Source: an uncultured Mediterraneibacter sp. (GTDB taxonomy: Bacteria > Bacillota > Clostridia > Lachnospirales > Lachnospiraceae). From it: a stretch of DNA of 58,757 nucleotides. The notes under the pieces are model-generated. The model was not told the DNA's origin. It did no database searches and was given only the letters and a program-made list of their open reading frames with translations. Of the stretch, positions 14,737 to 23,725 are shown piece after piece. The stretch spans positions 1 to 58,757 of the forward strand of contig CALWAR010000081.1 in assembly GCA_944375765.1 (NCBI GenBank), given 5' to 3'. Both the position numbers and the translations under genes were made by a program. The number at the start of each line of letters is the position of its first letter. The first letter of the stretch is position 1.

Positions 14737-17082
14737 TCACTTCTGCACGAACCCTGTCATCTCCAGACATTCTCCGTCTGTGCGCAGTGTGACCGCACCG
14801 TTGTCCTGAGTGGAATACACGGTGCACCCGGCGTCTTTGAGTCTTTTGATCGTCTCGTCGTGCGGATGGCCGTACCGGTTGTCCACTCCCGCTGAGATAA
14901 GAGCATAGTCCGGCGATGTAAGTTCCAGGAACTCTTCCGGACCCGAATTCTTTGATCCGTGATGAGCGGCTTTCAGGACGTCATAGTCCCTCAGTCGCCC
15001 TGACTGTATCAGACTCTGCTCACCCTCCCCCTCTATATCCCCGGCAAACAGCATGGCATGGCCGCCGAAAGACACTTCCAGGACAAGCGACGCTGCATTT
15101 CCCGGTTCTATGCTCTCATTTTCTCCCGGAGCAAGACATGTAAGACTTGCCTCGCAGGCTCCCGCCCCGCTGTCAGTGATCCTGTCCCCGGGGCCCATAA
15201 TCAGGACTTCTGTCTCGTTCTCTGCGGCTGTGCGCGCCATCTCCGTTATCTTTTCATCATGGTACTGTACCGGAGGCAGCACGAGATCATCGATACCAAC
15301 CCCAAGTTCCTGACTCTCCAGCAACTCCAGTATCCCGTTTGTATGATCCTCATCCCCATGCGTCACAAAAACATGATCCAGCCTGTCTACGGCGCGGCTC
15401 AGGAGAAAGGGCTCGATCCTGTAAACGCCGACCGATGACACCGTGCTGCTCCCGCCGTCGATCAGGCAGTCCAGGGACGGCGTACTGACGTATATACAGT
15501 CTCCCTGTCCCACGTCCAGCACAGTCACCTGCATCTCATCCCGAACCCTGTACTGCTGGCGGCACGCCACTGTCATGCCCGCCGCAAAAAGGAGCAGGAG
15601 GGCTCCCGGGATCCTGACCGTCAGATCCTCCCGTCCCGGCAGGCCGCGCCCTGTATTGACAGATCCGGTCTTTCTGAACTCCTCCGCCTGCTCTCTCCTG
15701 TCCAGGAGATACCTGAACAAAAGGCAGACGGCGGCGATGCCCGTGTAGTACAGGATGAGCCATCCGACGCCTGGTTTCCCTGTCACATAGCGGCTGCACG
15801 GCAGCGCGCTTCCTGCCGCACATACCAGATCGTATCCCCAAAGTACTGCACGGCATATCTGCAGTACACACCCCCCAAGTGTATCTGAGAAAAGGCAGAG
15901 CAGCGATCCCGCCACGCCTGCGCTCATCACTGCGGGCATGACCGGTATGACGATCAGGTTCAGGAACACCGAGTAAGGGGGAACTTCATAATAGAAATAG
16001 AGAAGGGGCCCCATCAGGAGAACATTTACCGCCAGACTGCTGCAAAGCCCGCCAAAAATCCGTTTCAGGCGTCTCTTATCCCCCGTGCATCCAAACATCT
16101 CCTCAAACACCGGGGTAAGCAGGAACAATCCGAGAATGGCTCCATAAGAGAGCAGGAAACCGGCATCCGTAAGCCAGAGCGGCTGCCATGCGCACAGGAC
16201 GGCTGCCGACAGCGTCAGGCTTGTCAGAAGATCATAATCCCGCCCTGTAATCTCCGCTCCTATCTTTACAAGAAACATGATAAGCGCTCTCAGGCTGGAG
16301 ACTCCTGCTCCGATCATCAGACTGTAGAAAAGAAGCAGAACTCCTCCCGCTGTGCCTGAACAGAAGAATCCGCATCCGGCTCTCCTCATCAGGCCGTAGA
16401 TCCCCATCCCGATAAAAGACATGTGGAGACCGGAAATAGCCAGCAGATGACTGATACCGTTCTTCTGGTACGTCTTCTTCATCTCATCGTCCAGTCCGCT
16501 CTTTTCTCCCAGGAGGACAGCGCTCATCGTCCCGCCGTAGTACTCTCCCAGATGTCGGCGGAAAAGCTCCTCCCACTGTGTTCTCAATTCAAAAAGAAAC
16601 TGCTTTACCCGATCAGTCTTACTGGAAATGCAGACGGCTTCATCCGCCCATACGAGCACGTGGATCCCCTGTCTCTCGTAATAGACTCTCTGGTCAAAGC
16701 TGCCCGGATTACGGGCCTCCTCGAAGATCTGTGCCTCCCCCAGAACATGCAGCCGGTTTCCCAGCCGTATGCCATCGCCGGCTCTTTTATCCTCAGAAGC
16801 TCTCTCTTCTTCATTTTTATCGCTGTTGTCATTGGAAACATATACAAGGATACCGGACTCTTCCACGGTCCGGCCATTTACAGACACGACGTTCTCTTTC
16901 AAAAAGAGTGCCGTCACCTTATCTTTCTTCTCGATCTTATATACAGTCCCCGCAAGCTCGACCTGCGGTTCTTCCCGGACAGCTCTTTCCAGTACAGAGA
17001 CCTCTGTACCGAAATAGAGCGCCCTTATCCACTGTACGATAAGAAATAAGATACATATTGTACAGAGCGGCCGTTTTTTCAT
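14737..17082 (-). CDS. comEC: ComEC/Rec2-family DNA-uptake channel
   Basis: A full-length 781-aa protein: an N-terminal membrane segment and DUF4131-like extracytoplasmic OB region (about 30-160), the competence membrane domain with many helices (about 195-480, including GISHLLAISGLHMSF), and a C-terminal metallo-beta-lactamase-like domain (from about 530) with HGDEDHTNG and AAHHGSKNSG motifs. ComEC carries single-stranded DNA across the membrane; the beta-lactamase-like domain is proposed to degrade the other strand. The start overlaps the stop of the GerM gene by 4 bases (ATGA), so the two are co-translated. ComEA lies upstream in the same run, but no late competence pilus genes are visible in this window. 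Confidence 0.94.
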   Translation of the reverse strand: MKKRPLCTICILFLIVQWIRALYFGTEVSVLERAVREEPQVELAGTVYKIEKKDKVTALFLKENVVSVNGRTVEESGILVYVSNDNSDKNEEERASEDKRAGDGIRLGNRLHVLGEAQIFEEARNPGSFDQRVYYERQGIHVLVWADEAVCISSKTDRVKQFLFELRTQWEELFRRHLGEYYGGTMSAVLLGEKSGLDDEMKKTYQKNGISHLLAISGLHMSFIGMGIYGLMRRAGCGFFCSGTAGGVLLLFYSLMIGAGVSSLRALIMFLVKIGAEITGRDYDLLTSLTLSAAVLCAWQPLWLTDAGFLLSYGAILGLFLLTPVFEEMFGCTGDKRRLKRIFGGLCSSLAVNVLLMGPLLYFYYEVPPYSVFLNLIVIPVMPAVMSAGVAGSLLCLFSDTLGGCVLQICRAVLWGYDLVCAAGSALPCSRYVTGKPGVGWLILYYTGIAAVCLLFRYLLDRREQAEEFRKTGSVNTGRGLPGREDLTVRIPGALLLLFAAGMTVACRQQYRVRDEMQVTVLDVGQGDCIYVSTPSLDCLIDGGSSTVSSVGVYRIEPFLLSRAVDRLDHVFVTHGDEDHTNGILELLESQELGVGIDDLVLPPVQYHDEKITEMARTAAENETEVLIMGPGDRITDSGAGACEASLTCLAPGENESIEPGNAASLVLEVSFGGHAMLFAGDIEGEGEQSLIQSGRLRDYDVLKAAHHGSKNSGPEEFLELTSPDYALISAGVDNRYGHPHDETIKRLKDAGCTVYSTQDNGAVTLRTDGECLEMTGFVQK

Positions 17083-18008
17083 TCATTTTCTTCATCGGCT
17101 GCGACAAGATCCATATTCTCGTCAAGAGGCTGCGACAGATCCACAGTCTCCATATATTCGGCGTTTGACTCCCCGTTGATCGTGATCTGCACCCGCCTTG
17201 CCTCTGTTCCCTCTACCAGAGAATTCACGATCGAGTATACGGTAAGTTCAGGGAGTATATCATACGCTCCTGTAAGAAACGTGCTGTCGAAATTGACATA
17301 GCATATTCTGTCTTTTGTTGTAACGCTCAGCAGAGTCGCATCGGGATTGATCGTAGGATAAGCCCCGCTTTCCGGCCCCTGCATGAGTTTTTCAACGATG
17401 AGCTTGTCTTTCGATACGTTGCTGCTGTACCGGACGTCCGCAGACTGTGCGACCAGTCTGTCCCCCCTCTCATTCGCAAAATAGAGTGTCAGTGTATCCG
17501 TCTGATAGGAGCTCGGGGAAGAACTTGTATTTCCGACGAAATCATCCTCGTTCATGAGTCCCACTTCTATGCCGTTGCTGTCTGTCAGAGGAGCTCCGTC
17601 GATCGTGAACGCGATGCCGTTGATACCGTCGATCTGCACAAGAGACTGGACGACAGCGGCTCTGAGCAGTTTTTCCCTAAGTTGTCCGGCATCGAGGTAT
17701 TCCCGGCTGAAATCAACTTCCAGTATGCTTCCCGAAAGGCTGGTCCGCTGTATCTGTACCTCCTCAGGGATAGCGCTGACATGTTCGATATCGCTTGATG
17801 GCTCCTGCATATCCGACAACATCTGCCTCGCTGTTTCCAGGGCATCCCCGTTATACAGTTCGTATTCTGTTTTTACGATCCCCGTCTTATCCCCATTGAG
17901 ACAGTAGATAAAAGAGTCTCCTTCATCCGGCTCGCTGTTTCTGCCGCAGGCAGTCACTGTGAGGATGATAACCGTGAGTACTGCCGGCAGGATCTTTCCT
18001 ATCTTCAT
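17079..18008 (-). CDS. lipoprotein with two GerMN (spore germination GerM) domains
   Basis: A 309-aa lipoprotein: the hydrophobic start ILPAVLTVIILTVTAC has a lipobox cysteine at residue 21, so it is anchored outside the membrane. Two GerMN modules follow, about 55-155 (DLVQSLVQIDGINGIAFTIDG-like core) and about 175-295 (ADVRYSSNV, KLIVEKLMQGP, VTTKDRICYVNFDSTFLTG, VYSIVNSLVEG). GerM proteins act in sporulation and germination of Bacillus, and the fold is shared with other envelope proteins. It is placed directly after a two-component system and coupled to comEC by a 4-base overlap. A sensor-linked envelope role as in LpqB-type proteins is an alternative to a strictly spore-related one. Confidence 0.85.
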   Translation of the reverse strand: MKIGKILPAVLTVIILTVTACGRNSEPDEGDSFIYCLNGDKTGIVKTEYELYNGDALETARQMLSDMQEPSSDIEHVSAIPEEVQIQRTSLSGSILEVDFSREYLDAGQLREKLLRAAVVQSLVQIDGINGIAFTIDGAPLTDSNGIEVGLMNEDDFVGNTSSSPSSYQTDTLTLYFANERGDRLVAQSADVRYSSNVSKDKLIVEKLMQGPESGAYPTINPDATLLSVTTKDRICYVNFDSTFLTGAYDILPELTVYSIVNSLVEGTEARRVQITINGESNAEYMETVDLSQPLDENMDLVAADEENE

Positions 18009-18077
18009 CTTCTTTCTCCTCTCATCTGCAAGGCAGATACCCGGGATCTGCTCCTCCCCGGAACAGAAAAGGCCGCT

Positions 18078-19553
18078 TCACGCCGCCACATAAATCAGGG
18101 GGATACGCACCGTGAACGTAGTTCCCTCTCCCTCGTTGCTGTGCACCTTGATCGCCCCCCTGTGGACGATCACTGCGTTGCGGGTGATGGCAAGCCCCAA
18201 GCCCGTACCGCCGATTTCTCTGGAATGCGACTTGTCCACACGGTAGAAACGCTCGAAAATATGGGCCTGATCCGCCTCGGGGATGCCGATGCCCGAATCT
18301 TCCACTTTTATATAAAAGTACTTGTGATCCGCGTTCAGCGATACATGCACCCATCCGTTGTCATGATTATATTTGACAGCGTTTTCTACCAGATTGGAAA
18401 TGGCAAGAGTAAGCTTCATCTCGTCGATTTCTGCCGTCACCGGACGGAAGCTCTCCATGACCATCTCAACATTCTTTTTCTCGGCGATCGGCCTGAGCCG
18501 CTTTAATATCTGCTCCAGAAGATCGTTGATATTGACAGATTCTATATTCAGGTTCTGCCCGGTCTTGTCCATCTTCACCAGAGAGAGAAGGTCTGTAATG
18601 ATCTGATTCTCCCTGTCAATCTCTTTGGCGATATCCTGCATGAACTCCCGGTACATTTCTACCGGGGCGTCCCCCATCTCAAGAAGAGAATCCGCCAGCA
18701 CTTTCATGGACGTCATAGGAGTCTTGAGCTCATGGGATACATTGGAGACAAATTCCTCTCTCGACTCATCCAGTATCTTGAGCCTGCCGAGCATCTTATT
18801 GAACGCTTCGCTGAGCTGTCTCGTCTCAGTAAATGCATCCACGTGGAGCACATCATCGCTGTATCCTTCCGAGATATTCTCTATCGCGCCTGTGATCTTG
18901 TGTATCGGCCGCACCATCCGGTCCGCACAGAAAACGCTGAGCAGAGCCAGAAAGATCATAACAATAACGACAATGGAACCGCCGTGAGCATATATAATCT
19001 GTCTGGTCACTTCGATATTGTCCGTGGACACGCTGGCGAGCATAACTCCGATCACTTCGCTGCCGTCTGTCCCGGTGATCGGCGCTGTCACTTCGATATA
19101 ATGATTTTTCTGATCGTAATAATCCGTATTCTCACCGAGCATACAGCGTACTACATTCTCCGACACATTTGTCTTTCCCTCGTCCAGACTGTATGTATCC
19201 TTTACCACTTTCAGCTCCCGGTTTATGATCATGACGCGCCCGTTATAGATGTTCGTCAGCTGGTTAAGGCTTGCATTGATGACTTCGGACGATGTGTCTG
19301 TGAGATATCCGTAAGTATTGAGCTGATTGCAGATGATCGTACACTGGTTCTGGATCTCGGCGGTACGCAGCTCGACTGCCCGGAGTTCGTAAAACTTTAC
19401 AGCGGAAAACAGTATGATAAGACAGGGCAAAAGCCCTGCCAGCATAAACAGCAGTATGAAGCGGAACCGCATGTTTTTAAAGATTCTGTCCCTTAATATG
19501 AAAGGACGCTTAACCCTGGAAATAATAACCCACTCCCCACTTTGTATGTACAT
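18078..19553 (-). CDS. membrane sensor histidine kinase, HAMP type
   Basis: A 491-aa kinase: membrane segment at about 30-50, extracytoplasmic sensor (about 50-185), second membrane segment (about 186-210), HAMP (MVRPIHKITGAIENISEGYSD), then the H-box VSHELKTPMTSMK with the phosphorylated His near 274, N-box NLVENAVKYNHDN, and G-boxes DSGIGIP, FERFYRVD and GGTGLGLAI. This is the PhoR/WalK-like HisKA plus HATPase_c layout. It is cognate to the adjacent OmpR-type regulator. The drawn start lies 44 bases inside the regulator gene and has no good ribosome site, so the true start may be further in, for example at the Met of MRFRFILLF. The signal sensed cannot be deduced. Confidence 0.92.
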   Translation of the reverse strand: MYIQSGEWVIISRVKRPFILRDRIFKNMRFRFILLFMLAGLLPCLIILFSAVKFYELRAVELRTAEIQNQCTIICNQLNTYGYLTDTSSEVINASLNQLTNIYNGRVMIINRELKVVKDTYSLDEGKTNVSENVVRCMLGENTDYYDQKNHYIEVTAPITGTDGSEVIGVMLASVSTDNIEVTRQIIYAHGGSIVVIVMIFLALLSVFCADRMVRPIHKITGAIENISEGYSDDVLHVDAFTETRQLSEAFNKMLGRLKILDESREEFVSNVSHELKTPMTSMKVLADSLLEMGDAPVEMYREFMQDIAKEIDRENQIITDLLSLVKMDKTGQNLNIESVNINDLLEQILKRLRPIAEKKNVEMVMESFRPVTAEIDEMKLTLAISNLVENAVKYNHDNGWVHVSLNADHKYFYIKVEDSGIGIPEADQAHIFERFYRVDKSHSREIGGTGLGLAITRNAVIVHRGAIKVHSNEGEGTTFTVRIPLIYVAA

Positions 19554-20196
19554 ATTTCGGCTCGCTCGGATTGTTCTCTATCTTCTCTCTCAGGCGCCGG
19601 ATATGCACATCCACTGTCCTCGCATCGCCGGGATAATCATACCCCCATACGAGATTCAGAAGATTCTCCCTGCTGTACACTTTATTCGGGTTAGTCGCGA
19701 GGAGTTCGAGTACGTCGAACTCCTTGGCTGTCAGATTGATCTCTCTCTCTCCGATGAACACTCTCCTGCTCTCACAGTCTATCTTCATGTGCCCTTTTAC
19801 GAGGACCGGACTTCCCGCAGGTTCTTTCCGTTTGGACGTTCTGCGCATGATTGCCTTGATCCTCGCTTTGACTTCCAGGATATTAAAAGGTTTTGTAATA
19901 TAATCATCCGCGCCATATTCCAGCCCGAGTATCTTATCCATATCCTCGCTCCTGGCTGTCAGCATAACGATCGGCATATCCGAGAATTCCCGGATCTGCT
20001 GGCACACCTGAAAGCCGTCTGCTTTCGGTAGCATCACGTCCAGGAGAACAAGATCATACTCTGTCTTTCTCGCACACTCCAGAGCCTCCTCGCCGTCATA
20101 GGCGCAGTCGACTTCCATCCCTTCCTGCTCCAGACTGAACCGGATCCCTTTTACGATCAGTTTTTCATCATCTACGACCAATATCTTCTTACTCAT
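19510..20196 (-). CDS. OmpR/PhoB-family response regulator
   Basis: A 228-aa regulator. Receiver domain: acidic pair Asp9-Asp10, phosphoacceptor Asp53 (LLDVMLPKADG), Thr80 and Lys102 (DYITKPFN). A winged-helix DNA-binding domain follows (about 130-226) with NLTAKEFDVLELLATNPNKVYSRENLLNLVWGYDYPGDARTVDVHIRRLREKIE-type features, and it ends GVGYYF. It partners the overlapping histidine kinase. The WalR-like recognition helix region (DARTVDVHIRRLR) suggests a WalR/YycF relative, but the context lacks walHI, so I do not name it. It lies 24 bases downstream of comEA. Confidence 0.95.
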   Translation of the reverse strand: MSKKILVVDDEKLIVKGIRFSLEQEGMEVDCAYDGEEALECARKTEYDLVLLDVMLPKADGFQVCQQIREFSDMPIVMLTARSEDMDKILGLEYGADDYITKPFNILEVKARIKAIMRRTSKRKEPAGSPVLVKGHMKIDCESRRVFIGEREINLTAKEFDVLELLATNPNKVYSRENLLNLVWGYDYPGDARTVDVHIRRLREKIENNPSEPKYVHTKWGVGYYFQG

Positions 20197-20220
20197 ACTC
20201 CTCTTACCCGACTCCCTGTG

Positions 20221-20907
20221 TCAAATTGTTATGTCTTCTTTTATCTTTCCGAATACACCTTCCTTGATCCCTTCGATCTCCATCAGTTCCTCTATGCTCT
20301 CAAATCTTCCGTGTTCCTCGCGGTATTTCAGTATGCTCTCCGCTTTCGCCTCGCCGATTCCCGTAAGCGTCATGAGTTCCTCTCTGGAAGCTGTATTGAT
20401 ATTTACCTTTCCCTGTTCCGCACCTGTGGCTACAACATTTTCTCCAACCCCTGACCCCTGCGTCTGAGCTTCTTCCACAGTAGGCACATAGATCTGTTCT
20501 CCATCCGCGACTGTCCTCGCCAGATTGACCGAAGCCGCAGAAGCATCTTCGCTCATGCCGCCCGCTGCCCGGACTGCCTCGAATACTCTTGCTTGAGTGC
20601 TCAGTTCGTATACTCCCGGATCGTTCACTGCTCCGCATACATATACATAGGCAATCTCTGTCCGCGCGCTTTCTTCCGGCTCTGCGCCATCTCCGGTTTT
20701 CTTCTCATCCGCGTCTTCCCCGGAAGCATCTCCTGTCCCGTCGCCGCTGTCGTCTGTGCTGCCTGTGTCCTCCCCGGAAAGGGTAAACTCCTCAAGTTCC
20801 TTTTCATCTGCCTTTCCGCCGCAGCCCGCAAGAAAGAAAAACGCTGTCAAAATGAGCGTTCCTCTCCATAGTCTTTTTATAATGGTTTTTATCAGTCTGT
20901 CTCGCAT
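20221..20907 (-). CDS. comEA: ComEA-like DNA-binding lipoprotein
   Basis: A 228-aa protein. The signal TLILTAFFFLAGC has a lipobox Cys at residue 29; an acidic, Gly/Asp/Glu-rich low-complexity linker spans about 30-80; an SLBB domain (VYVCGAVNDPGVYELSTQARVFEAV) about 87-150; and a helix-hairpin-helix DNA-binding domain (VNINTASREELMTLTGIGEAKAESIL, then EELMEIEGI) closes the C terminus. ComEA binds incoming double-stranded DNA and hands it to ComEC. Being a lipoprotein rather than a membrane-anchored protein is a variation on Bacillus ComEA. The start is preceded by AGGGAGACG. It is the first gene of the run that includes the two-component system, GerM protein and comEC. Confidence 0.92.
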   Translation of the reverse strand: MRDRLIKTIIKRLWRGTLILTAFFFLAGCGGKADEKELEEFTLSGEDTGSTDDSGDGTGDASGEDADEKKTGDGAEPEESARTEIAYVYVCGAVNDPGVYELSTQARVFEAVRAAGGMSEDASAASVNLARTVADGEQIYVPTVEEAQTQGSGVGENVVATGAEQGKVNINTASREELMTLTGIGEAKAESILKYREEHGRFESIEELMEIEGIKEGVFGKIKEDITI

Positions 20908-20965
20908 ATACGTCTCCCTGGTCTTATATGCCGGGAGCGATACCCCTGTTATGCCGGACAGTAGT

Positions 20966-20995
20966 ATTGTAACGAATATTTACGGAAATTACAAT
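20966..20995 (-). promoter_or_regulatory. promoter of comEA with inverted repeat
   Basis: Minus strand: TTGTAA (20989-20994), 17-base spacer, TACAAT (20966-20971). The two boxes are themselves arms of an inverted repeat, ATTGTAA and TTACAAT, so a dimeric regulator could cover both. It would start the comEA to hemW run. Confidence 0.55.
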
Positions 20996-21069
20996 AGATA
21001 ATTAATCATTTTTAAAGATACTGTTACAGTATTATTACAGCCAGATTCTGTCTCCTCCGGTCTTCTGTG

Positions 21070-21501
21070 TCATTCCCACTGGAATATCGTGATCCCCACG
21101 ACGGCCAGCGCAAGCCCGCCCAGTTTTCTCCACGAAAAGGGCTCTTTGTCCATTCCGAACAGCCCAAAGAGCTGGATCACATAAGATACCGCAAGCTGTG
21201 CGATCACGATAAGGAGCGCCGACTTAGCCGGACCCAGGGCTTCAATACTCTTAATAACCGTCCAGGTGATCCCCGCGCCGATCACACCGCCCAGCAGCAT
21301 ATATTTCGGCTCTACTTTCCCGAGAGCCGCCACGCTGTCGCGCCCGGTAAAAAACCATGCGGCCAGACAGACTGCAAAAGCCGTGATCTGCACCCAGCCG
21401 TTGCTCACCCACACGCCGGTCGTCTTTGTGACCTGTGTGTTGAACACTCCCTGTATACTCATCATCGCTCCGGAGAGCAGCGCAATAAAAAAACCAATCA
21501 T
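21070..21501 (-). CDS. DMT-superfamily small transporter (YdcZ/DUF606 type)
   Basis: A 143-aa very hydrophobic protein with about five membrane segments (opening FFIALLSGAMMSIQGVFNTQV, then WVQITAFAVCLAAWFF, LGGVIGAGITWTVI, ALLIVIAQLAVSYVIQLFGLF and LGGLALAVVGITIF). The GAMMSIQGVFN start and the two-fold layout are typical of the DUF606/YdcZ family of the drug/metabolite transporter superfamily; substrates are unknown. It is a monocistronic-looking gene between comEA and the arginine operon. Confidence 0.85.
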   Translation of the reverse strand: MIGFFIALLSGAMMSIQGVFNTQVTKTTGVWVSNGWVQITAFAVCLAAWFFTGRDSVAALGKVEPKYMLLGGVIGAGITWTVIKSIEALGPAKSALLIVIAQLAVSYVIQLFGLFGMDKEPFSWRKLGGLALAVVGITIFQWE

Positions 21502-21586
21502 AGGATCATACCTCCATGCATTTTATGCCTGTTTTCCGGATAGTATGTCCTGTGACCGGTTTCCTTATGCATTCTCGGTTCACGTC

Positions 21587-22771
21587 TTACCCTGTCAGCG
21601 CACGCTTTAATTTTTCTATCATCTCGTCAATATGCTTCTCCTCCACGATCAGCGGCGGGACAAAGCGGATTACATTTCCCTCGGCCTGTATCACCAGAAG
21701 GCCGCCCTCCACGCAGCGCCGGTTTACTTCTGCGATCGGTTTTGTGATCTCGATGCCCTGCATCAGACCTTTTCCTTTGCGCTGAACTACGCAGTCCAGT
21801 TCATCCACAAGCCCGTCCAGCTTTTTGGTGAGATACGGCGCCACTTCATTCACATGGCCCGGGATGTTCTCCCGTTCAAAGATTTCGATCACTTTTTTCA
21901 CCGCAGTGCACGCAAGCGGATTGCCGCCGTATGTAGCTCCGTGGTCGCCGGGTTTCAGAGAATATTTAGCGACCTTTTCTGTCATGGCAAACGCCCCCAC
22001 CGGAATGCCGTTTCCGATGGCTTTTGCCATCGTCAGGATGTCCGGTCTTGTACCGAATCCCTGCCATGCGAACATGCTGCCCGTCCGGCCCATGCCGCAC
22101 TGCACTTCGTCGCAGATCATAAGGATTCCGTTCTCATCGCAGATCTTCCGGATTCCTTCCATAAATTCCTGTGTGGCAAGATTGATGCCGCCCTCTCCCT
22201 GAAGAGGCTCCAGGATGATCGCGCAGGTCTTGTCGCTGACCAGCGCTTTCACACTGTCCAGATCATTGAACTTTGCAAATTTCACGCCCGGGACAAGGGG
22301 CTCAAACGGCTCTCTGTAAGAGTCATGGCCTGTAACGGACACTGCGCCGAACGTCCTGCCGTGGAATGAATTCTCCATGGCGATGAATTCATATCTTCCC
22401 GTGCCTTTCGTATATGCGTAACGTCTGGCCGACTTTAAGGCGCCTTCCACAGCCTCGCCGCCGCTGTTCGTAAAGAACACACGGTCCATGCCGCACACCC
22501 GGTTCAGCTCTCTCGCCGCCTCGCCGCAGCTCTTGTGATAGTAGAGATTCGATGTGTGATATAATTGATCAATCTGAGCTTTCAGCGTCTCATTTAACTC
22601 TTTATTGTCATATCCAAGCCCTGTCACTGCAAATCCTGCGGCAAAATCAAGATATTCCCTGCCGTCTGTGTCGTAGAGGTACATTCCCTCGCCGTGATCC
22701 AGCACCACCGGGAAACGATTGTAGACATGGATCAGATTTTCTTCCGCTGCCTGTATCTTATTGTTCACCAT
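21587..22771 (-). CDS. argD: acetylornithine aminotransferase
   Basis: A 394-aa class-III PLP aminotransferase. The PLP lysine lies in [15 protein letters not shown] (Lys near residue 249); [29 protein letters not shown] and [12 protein letters not shown] are the expected motifs. It converts N-acetylglutamate semialdehyde to N-acetylornithine in arginine synthesis. I used ATG 22771, which overlaps the argB stop by 14 bases; an upstream ATG adds 7 residues without reason. Last gene of the argC-GNAT-argJ-argB-argD operon. Confidence 0.95.
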   Translation of the reverse strand: MVNNKIQAAEENLIHVYNRFPVVLDHGEGMYLYDTDGREYLDFAAGFAVTGLGYDNKELNETLKAQIDQLYHTSNLYYHKSCGEAARELNRVCGMDRVFFTNSGGEAVEGALKSARRYAYTKGTGRYEFIAMENSFHGRTFGAVSVTGHDSYREPFEPLVPGVKFAKFNDLDSVKALVSDKTCAIILEPLQGEGGINLATQEFMEGIRKICDENGILMICDEVQCGMGRTGSMFAWQGFGTRPDILTMAKAIGNGIPVGAFAMTEKVAKYSLKPGDHGATYGGNPLACTAVKKVIEIFERENIPGHVNEVAPYLTKKLDGLVDELDCVVQRKGKGLMQGIEITKPIAEVNRRCVEGGLLVIQAEGNVIRFVPPLIVEEKHIDEMIEKLKRALTG

Positions 22772-23660
22772 GATAATACCTGCTTTCTTCACTGTTTAAA
22801 ATTGCCGTACCGATTCCTTTGTTCGTAAAGATCTCAAGGAGCAGACAGTGCGGGATGCGTCCGTCCAGAATATGTACTCTCGAAACCCCTGCTTCAATGG
22901 CGTCGATACAGTTCTGGAGTTTCGGCAGCATACCGCCCCCGATGTATCCGCTCTCCATCAGCTTCTTCGCCTCGTCCACGCGCAGCTCGGAGATAAGGGT
23001 CGACGGATCGGACGGATCTTTATACACGCCCTCAATATCTGTCAAAAACGCCAGTTTCTCCGCTCTGACCGCACGGGCGATCGCGCACGCCGCGTCGTCC
23101 GCGTTGATATTATATGTATTAAAATCATCGTCAAGTCCCACCGGGCATACGATCGGGAGGAAATCTTTTTCCAGCAGATCGTAGAGAATCTGCCCGTTTA
23201 CTTCTTTGATATCTCCCACATATCCGATATCCTGCCCGTCAGAATATTTCTTATCAACTTTCAGAAGAGCGCCGTCCTTTCCGCTGATGCCGATGGAGCG
23301 CACGCCGAGGCTTTCCACTAACTGTACCAGACTCTTATTTACACGGCCCAGCACCATCTCTGCCACTTCCATCGTATCTGCGTCGGTCACACGCAGTCCG
23401 TTGATAAATTTAGGCTCCATGCCCACTTTGCCGACCCACTTGCTGATCTCCTTGCCGCCGCCGTGGACGATGATCGGTTTGAAACCGACAAGCTTTAAAA
23501 GTGTCACATCCTCGATGACACGTTTCTTGAGTTCCTCGTCCACCATAGCGCTTCCGCCGTATTTGACCACGATGATCTTGCGGTTGAAACGCTGGATGTA
23601 TGGCAGAGCCTCGATGAGCACCTGAGCTTTATCAAGATATTGCTGCATATTCTTATTCAT
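22758..23660 (-). CDS. argB: acetylglutamate kinase
   Basis: A 300-aa amino-acid kinase fold protein. KYGGSAM (about 34-40) binds phosphate, VHGGGKEIS (about 65-73) is the glycine-rich loop, [12 protein letters not shown] and [11 protein letters not shown] are substrate- and nucleotide-binding elements. It phosphorylates N-acetylglutamate, the second step of arginine synthesis and the usual target of arginine feedback. The roughly 20-residue N-terminal helix before the core is of the kind seen in arginine-sensitive hexameric enzymes, which would fit inhibition by arginine (inference). Its stop overlaps argD. Confidence 0.96.
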   Translation of the reverse strand: MNKNMQQYLDKAQVLIEALPYIQRFNRKIIVVKYGGSAMVDEELKKRVIEDVTLLKLVGFKPIIVHGGGKEISKWVGKVGMEPKFINGLRVTDADTMEVAEMVLGRVNKSLVQLVESLGVRSIGISGKDGALLKVDKKYSDGQDIGYVGDIKEVNGQILYDLLEKDFLPIVCPVGLDDDFNTYNINADDAACAIARAVRAEKLAFLTDIEGVYKDPSDPSTLISELRVDEAKKLMESGYIGGGMLPKLQNCIDAIEAGVSRVHILDGRIPHCLLLEIFTNKGIGTAILNSEESRYYHGEQ

Positions 23661-23725
23661 GCTTACCTCCTTCGGGAAAATAGTAACAGTTCAGCCCGCG
23701 CCATTGGGGAAACCGCACTGACGTG

